Positions 61,352 to 64,000 of a stretch of DNA of 64,000 nucleotides are shown here, one piece after another. Position 1 is the stretch's first letter, and each line of letters opens with the position of its first letter. The stretch comes from Phycisphaeraceae bacterium. Lineage in GTDB: Bacteria > Planctomycetota > Phycisphaerae > Phycisphaerales > UBA1924. The position numbers and the translations under genes are program-made. Location: contig JAHBXL010000022.1 of NCBI GenBank assembly GCA_019636495.1, forward strand, positions 1-64,000, written 5' to 3'. The notes beneath the pieces are model-generated. The model saw nothing but the letters and a program-made list of their open reading frames with translations, made no database searches and was not told where the DNA came from.

Positions 61352-62572
61352 TCACAGCCGCGCTGTCGGCGGCAGTTTGCCTACCAGCGGGCGACACCAG
61401 CGGATGAAAGCATCGCTCACGTCGTTGTGCCCGGCGATGAACTCGGCAGGCATGTGGCGCGTCTTGCCGGCCACGTCCGAGAGTTCGATCGCGCGGAGTT
61501 CGGCCTTGTATGCGCGGCCCTTTCGGCGGGTAATGGCGACCGAGCCGGAGGTATCGCCCTTGGCGAACATGCGCACCGCGAACTTCGCGGCGGCCCGCGC
61601 CTCGCGGGCGTCGATCGGCGACGGATCGGGCCAGGCGCGCTGGATGTATCCGAAGGTATCGGCCCGGACGCGAAGAGATTTCCCGCCGGCGACCTTGAGG
61701 TTCCGCCGCACGTGGTCGGCCAGCGCATCGCCCAGCGCGCCGACGCCCGAGAGTTGCACGTTGCCGTGCGCATCGCGGTCGAGGTGCTGCATGAGTGTCG
61801 TCACGATCGGCCGGCCGTCCGGCGTCTGGATGCCCTCCGACACCGCGACCTGGCACCGGCCGAGCCGCGCGTAGATGCGCCCGATGTCGGAAAGGAAGCG
61901 CTCGGGGTCGAACGGCACCTCGGGCAGATAGACCAGGTGCGGACCGTTGCGGTCGCGGTCGCGGCCGTCGCCGCGGGCCAGCGCGGCCGCGCCGGTGAGG
62001 AAGCCCGCGTGCCGCCCCATCACGATGTTGATCTTGACCCCGGGGAGCGAGGCGTTGTCGAGCGAGTCGGCCTCGAAGGCCATCGCCTGGAAGCGTGCCG
62101 CCGATGGGAATCCGGGCGTGTGGTCGCTCAGCACCAGGTCGTTATCGATGGTCTTGGGAATGTGAAAGCAGCGGAGTTCATAGTTCTCGCGCGTGTTGGC
62201 GATCTCGTTCACGATCCGGCACGTGTCGCTCGAGTCATTCCCGCCGATATAGAAGAAGGACCGCACATCGTACTTGCGGCAGGCTTCGACGATGCGCGCG
62301 CAGTACTCGGGGTCGGGCTTGTCCCGGCTCGAACCGAGCGCGGCCGAGGGCGTGCGCGCCACGGCCTCGAGGTGCTTCGCAGGCGTGCGCGACAGATCGA
62401 CCAGTTGGTCGGCAACCAGCCCGTTCACACCGTGCCGCATGCCGATGATCTTGCGGACCGGCTTGAGTTCCTGCAGCGCGAGGACCGCGCCCACCAGCGA
62501 CTGGTTGATCACGGCCGTCGGGCCGCCGGACTGTCCGATGATGGCGTTGCCCTTGGGCAGAGACGGGGGCAT
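61352..62572 (-). CDS. 6-phosphofructokinase, probably pyrophosphate-dependent
   Basis: Phosphorylates fructose 6-phosphate to the 1,6-bisphosphate in glycolysis. The 406-residue protein has the N-terminal GQSGGPTAVIN, the GGNDSSD segment where PPi enzymes carry GGDDS, PKTIDND (the Lys where ATP enzymes have Gly), and MGRHAGFL. The Lys in PKTIDND points to PPi as phosphoryl donor; a direct test would be needed. The ATG at 62572 is the start. It lies 34 bp after the amidohydrolase gene on the same strand. Confidence 0.88.
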   Translation of the reverse strand: MPPSLPKGNAIIGQSGGPTAVINQSLVGAVLALQELKPVRKIIGMRHGVNGLVADQLVDLSRTPAKHLEAVARTPSAALGSSRDKPDPEYCARIVEACRKYDVRSFFYIGGNDSSDTCRIVNEIANTRENYELRCFHIPKTIDNDLVLSDHTPGFPSAARFQAMAFEADSLDNASLPGVKINIVMGRHAGFLTGAAALARGDGRDRDRNGPHLVYLPEVPFDPERFLSDIGRIYARLGRCQVAVSEGIQTPDGRPIVTTLMQHLDRDAHGNVQLSGVGALGDALADHVRRNLKVAGGKSLRVRADTFGYIQRAWPDPSPIDAREARAAAKFAVRMFAKGDTSGSVAITRRKGRAYKAELRAIELSDVAGKTRHMPAEFIAGHNDVSDAFIRWCRPLVGKLPPTARL

Positions 62573-62606
62573 GAACGGGGCTCCTGTGCGCGGGACCCCG
62601 ATCGTA

Positions 62607-64000
62607 TCACCGCCGATCGCGCTGCTGTCGGTACTTCTCCCGGTACTTGCGCTCCAGCGCCTTGTGCTTGTCATCCATGTCGATCTCGCGCCCGTCGATG
62701 AACGCGGCCTCGACGTTGGTCGACACTTCGAGGATGTCGCCGTCGGCGATGAACAGGGTCGCGCTGCGGCCCGCCTCAAGCGAGCCGTAGCGGTCGCCGA
62801 TGCCCAGGATCTGTGCCGCGCTGAGCGTGATGCCGCGGATCGCGGCATCGGGTGCCAGGCCGTGGGCCACGGCCAGTGCGGCGGCATAGGGCAGGTTGCG
62901 CTCGTGGGCGGTGTCGTCGCCGTTGGCCAGCGCCCAGCGCACGCCGGCGGCCTCGAGCCGCGCGGGGAGGGTGTACGGGTCGTCGTAGTTCATGTCATCG
63001 CGCCGCGGGAACCGCGCCGTGCCGCCGCTGATGATCACGGGGATGTCGTGCCGCTTGAGCAGGTCGGCGCAGGCCTCGGCATCGCGCCCGCCGACGATCA
63101 CGCACCGCACGCCGTGCTTCTGGCAGAACGACACCGCCGAGCGGATCTGCTCGGCATCGTTGCACACCGCGAAGACCGGACGCTGCGCCGCGCCCGGCGC
63201 GAACAGCGCTTGCATCGCGGCGAAGCGCAGATCGGTGGGGAGCGAGGCGTCGGCCGCGCGGGCCGCGGCGTAGGACCTGGCGCCGGTGAACAGCGCATCG
63301 AGCGTGCGGAGCGCGCGGTCGGCGTCGCCGGTCTGCTCGTCGTCGCTCCGGTCCATCCACGGCGCGCTGATGGGGCGCGACTGCGGCCAGTTCACCACCA
63401 GCCCCGCATCCTCCATCACCGCCATGTCCTCGTAGGTCCACCCTTCAAGCCGGATCACCCCCGCGCGGCCGGGCATGAGGCCCCCCGGCCCCTCGAAGAA
63501 ACTCGACAGGCCGCCGAGGCTGACCTGCGGGAACACGCCCGCGATGAGCACGCCGTTGCTCCGCGTGACGGGGATCAGCGTCGAGTCCGGGTTCACCGCG
63601 ACCACCGCGCGGACCTCCGGCGTCGCCTGCCCCGACTCGCTGATGTCCAGCGTCGCGCGGACGGCCTGGATCTCCGTCAGGCCCAGTTGCGAGTAGGGCG
63701 TGACCAGGCCCGGGTACACGTGCTTGCCCGTGCCGTCGATCATCCGCGGCGGGGAGGCGAAGCGCGGCATGGGGCCGGGACCGAGGCCGACGACCTTGCC
63801 TTCGCGGAAGTAGACCCACGAGTTGGTGAGCGTCTGGCCCGAGACGGTGTGCACGGTCGCGCCGTGGATGACCACGGCCTCGGCCTGTGCCGGGGCCTTG
63901 CGCCCAAGGTCCTGTGCCGCGGCACGCCCGGCCGCCAGCATGCCCACGCACGCCGCGAACATGCACGCCGCGCGGCCGATGCGCCGAATGTCCAGAACGC
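62607..64000 (-). CDS. Amidohydrolase family protein, HxH missing (partial at window edge)
   Basis: A metal-dependent-hydrolase fold (imidazolonepropionase/COG1228-like) without the usual first metal motif: where PGLIDxHxH is expected the sequence is YPGLVTPYSQLGLTEIQ. The frame is open to the window edge; an ATG at 63962 gives 451 residues, but IRRIGRAACMFAACVGMLAAG reads like a full signal peptide and suggests the real start is beyond 64000. The Asp/His residues near residue 330 (NGDDTAHERNLPYAAAL) and the C-terminal SLEAGRSATLFI segment fit the family. Enzymatic activity is uncertain. Confidence 0.8.
   Translation of the reverse strand, partial: VLDIRRIGRAACMFAACVGMLAAGRAAAQDLGRKAPAQAEAVVIHGATVHTVSGQTLTNSWVYFREGKVVGLGPGPMPRFASPPRMIDGTGKHVYPGLVTPYSQLGLTEIQAVRATLDISESGQATPEVRAVVAVNPDSTLIPVTRSNGVLIAGVFPQVSLGGLSSFFEGPGGLMPGRAGVIRLEGWTYEDMAVMEDAGLVVNWPQSRPISAPWMDRSDDEQTGDADRALRTLDALFTGARSYAAARAADASLPTDLRFAAMQALFAPGAAQRPVFAVCNDAEQIRSAVSFCQKHGVRCVIVGGRDAEACADLLKRHDIPVIISGGTARFPRRDDMNYDDPYTLPARLEAAGVRWALANGDDTAHERNLPYAAALAVAHGLAPDAAIRGITLSAAQILGIGDRYGSLEAGRSATLFIADGDILEVSTNVEAAFIDGREIDMDDKHKALERKYREKYRQQRDRR

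Noticed and set aside
1..64000. tRNA genes
   Set aside because: I looked for GTTCGA-type T-loop motifs; all hits lie within coding regions and do not fold as cloverleaves.

Overview
The window is a GC-rich bacterial chromosome segment that looks like a planctomycete of the class Phycisphaerae. This is inferred from family content: two proteins end in the short dockerin-like domain finishing in a Gly-Cys pair, four exported proteins end in a PAPG...RRRR sorting-type tail, several membrane proteins carry a CPxCG...CPECG zinc ribbon, and there is a very large Hanks-type kinase fused to repeats. Nearly all genes are housekeeping or envelope genes. I see no rRNA, tRNA, CRISPR array, integrase or transposase.

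Layout. 0.1-6 kb: a QueD-like protein and polyphosphate kinase, a lipoprotein, a block of dispersed inverted repeats, a dockerin protein, and branched-chain aminotransferase. 6-9.8 kb: two tandem PAPG-tail secreted proteins, a free-standing HNH endonuclease, and a Tat-exported intradiol dioxygenase. 9.8-24 kb: NuoG, a class IV aminotransferase, membrane proteins, PilZ, NadA, PheT, a phosphatase with a GT39-type glycosyltransferase, CoaC and RpoZ. 24-31 kb: a DUF3553 protein, a coiled-coil protein, and a small envelope-polysaccharide group (flippase, methyltransferase, FkbM). 31-41 kb: NuoE-LeuS, an ECF sigma/anti-sigma pair, IspE, an alpha-carbonic anhydrase with a PAPG tail, and ATP sulfurylase. 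41-52 kb: serine hydrolase, three small membrane proteins, an extremely acidic protein, GatB, a zinc-ribbon/HEAT membrane protein, and CysE followed by an unusual sigma-like protein. 52-64 kb: a winged-helix regulator with a palindromic operator, MscS, RibB with a decayed RibA domain, a trypsin-like protease with dockerin, a DUF1579 protein, a 1356-residue kinase, a phosphofructokinase of PPi type, and an amidohydrolase running off the end.

The most interesting feature is a family of about ten small hairpin repeats. Each has a head (GGTGGC or GGGTACC), a stem of about 7 bp whose sequence differs between copies, and a TCC/TCCA loop. They often sit as inverted pairs, like REP/BIME elements. Two copies 30 bp apart lie in frame inside gatB and add about 20 residues; another pair covers the annotated start of the ECF sigma factor. 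Other points of interest are a sigma-like protein with an N-terminal helix-turn-helix, a carbonic anhydrase with all zinc ligands but a changed active-site loop, a Cys-less QueD relative, a degenerate RibA domain, and a PheT without the tRNA-binding (EMAPII-like) domain.
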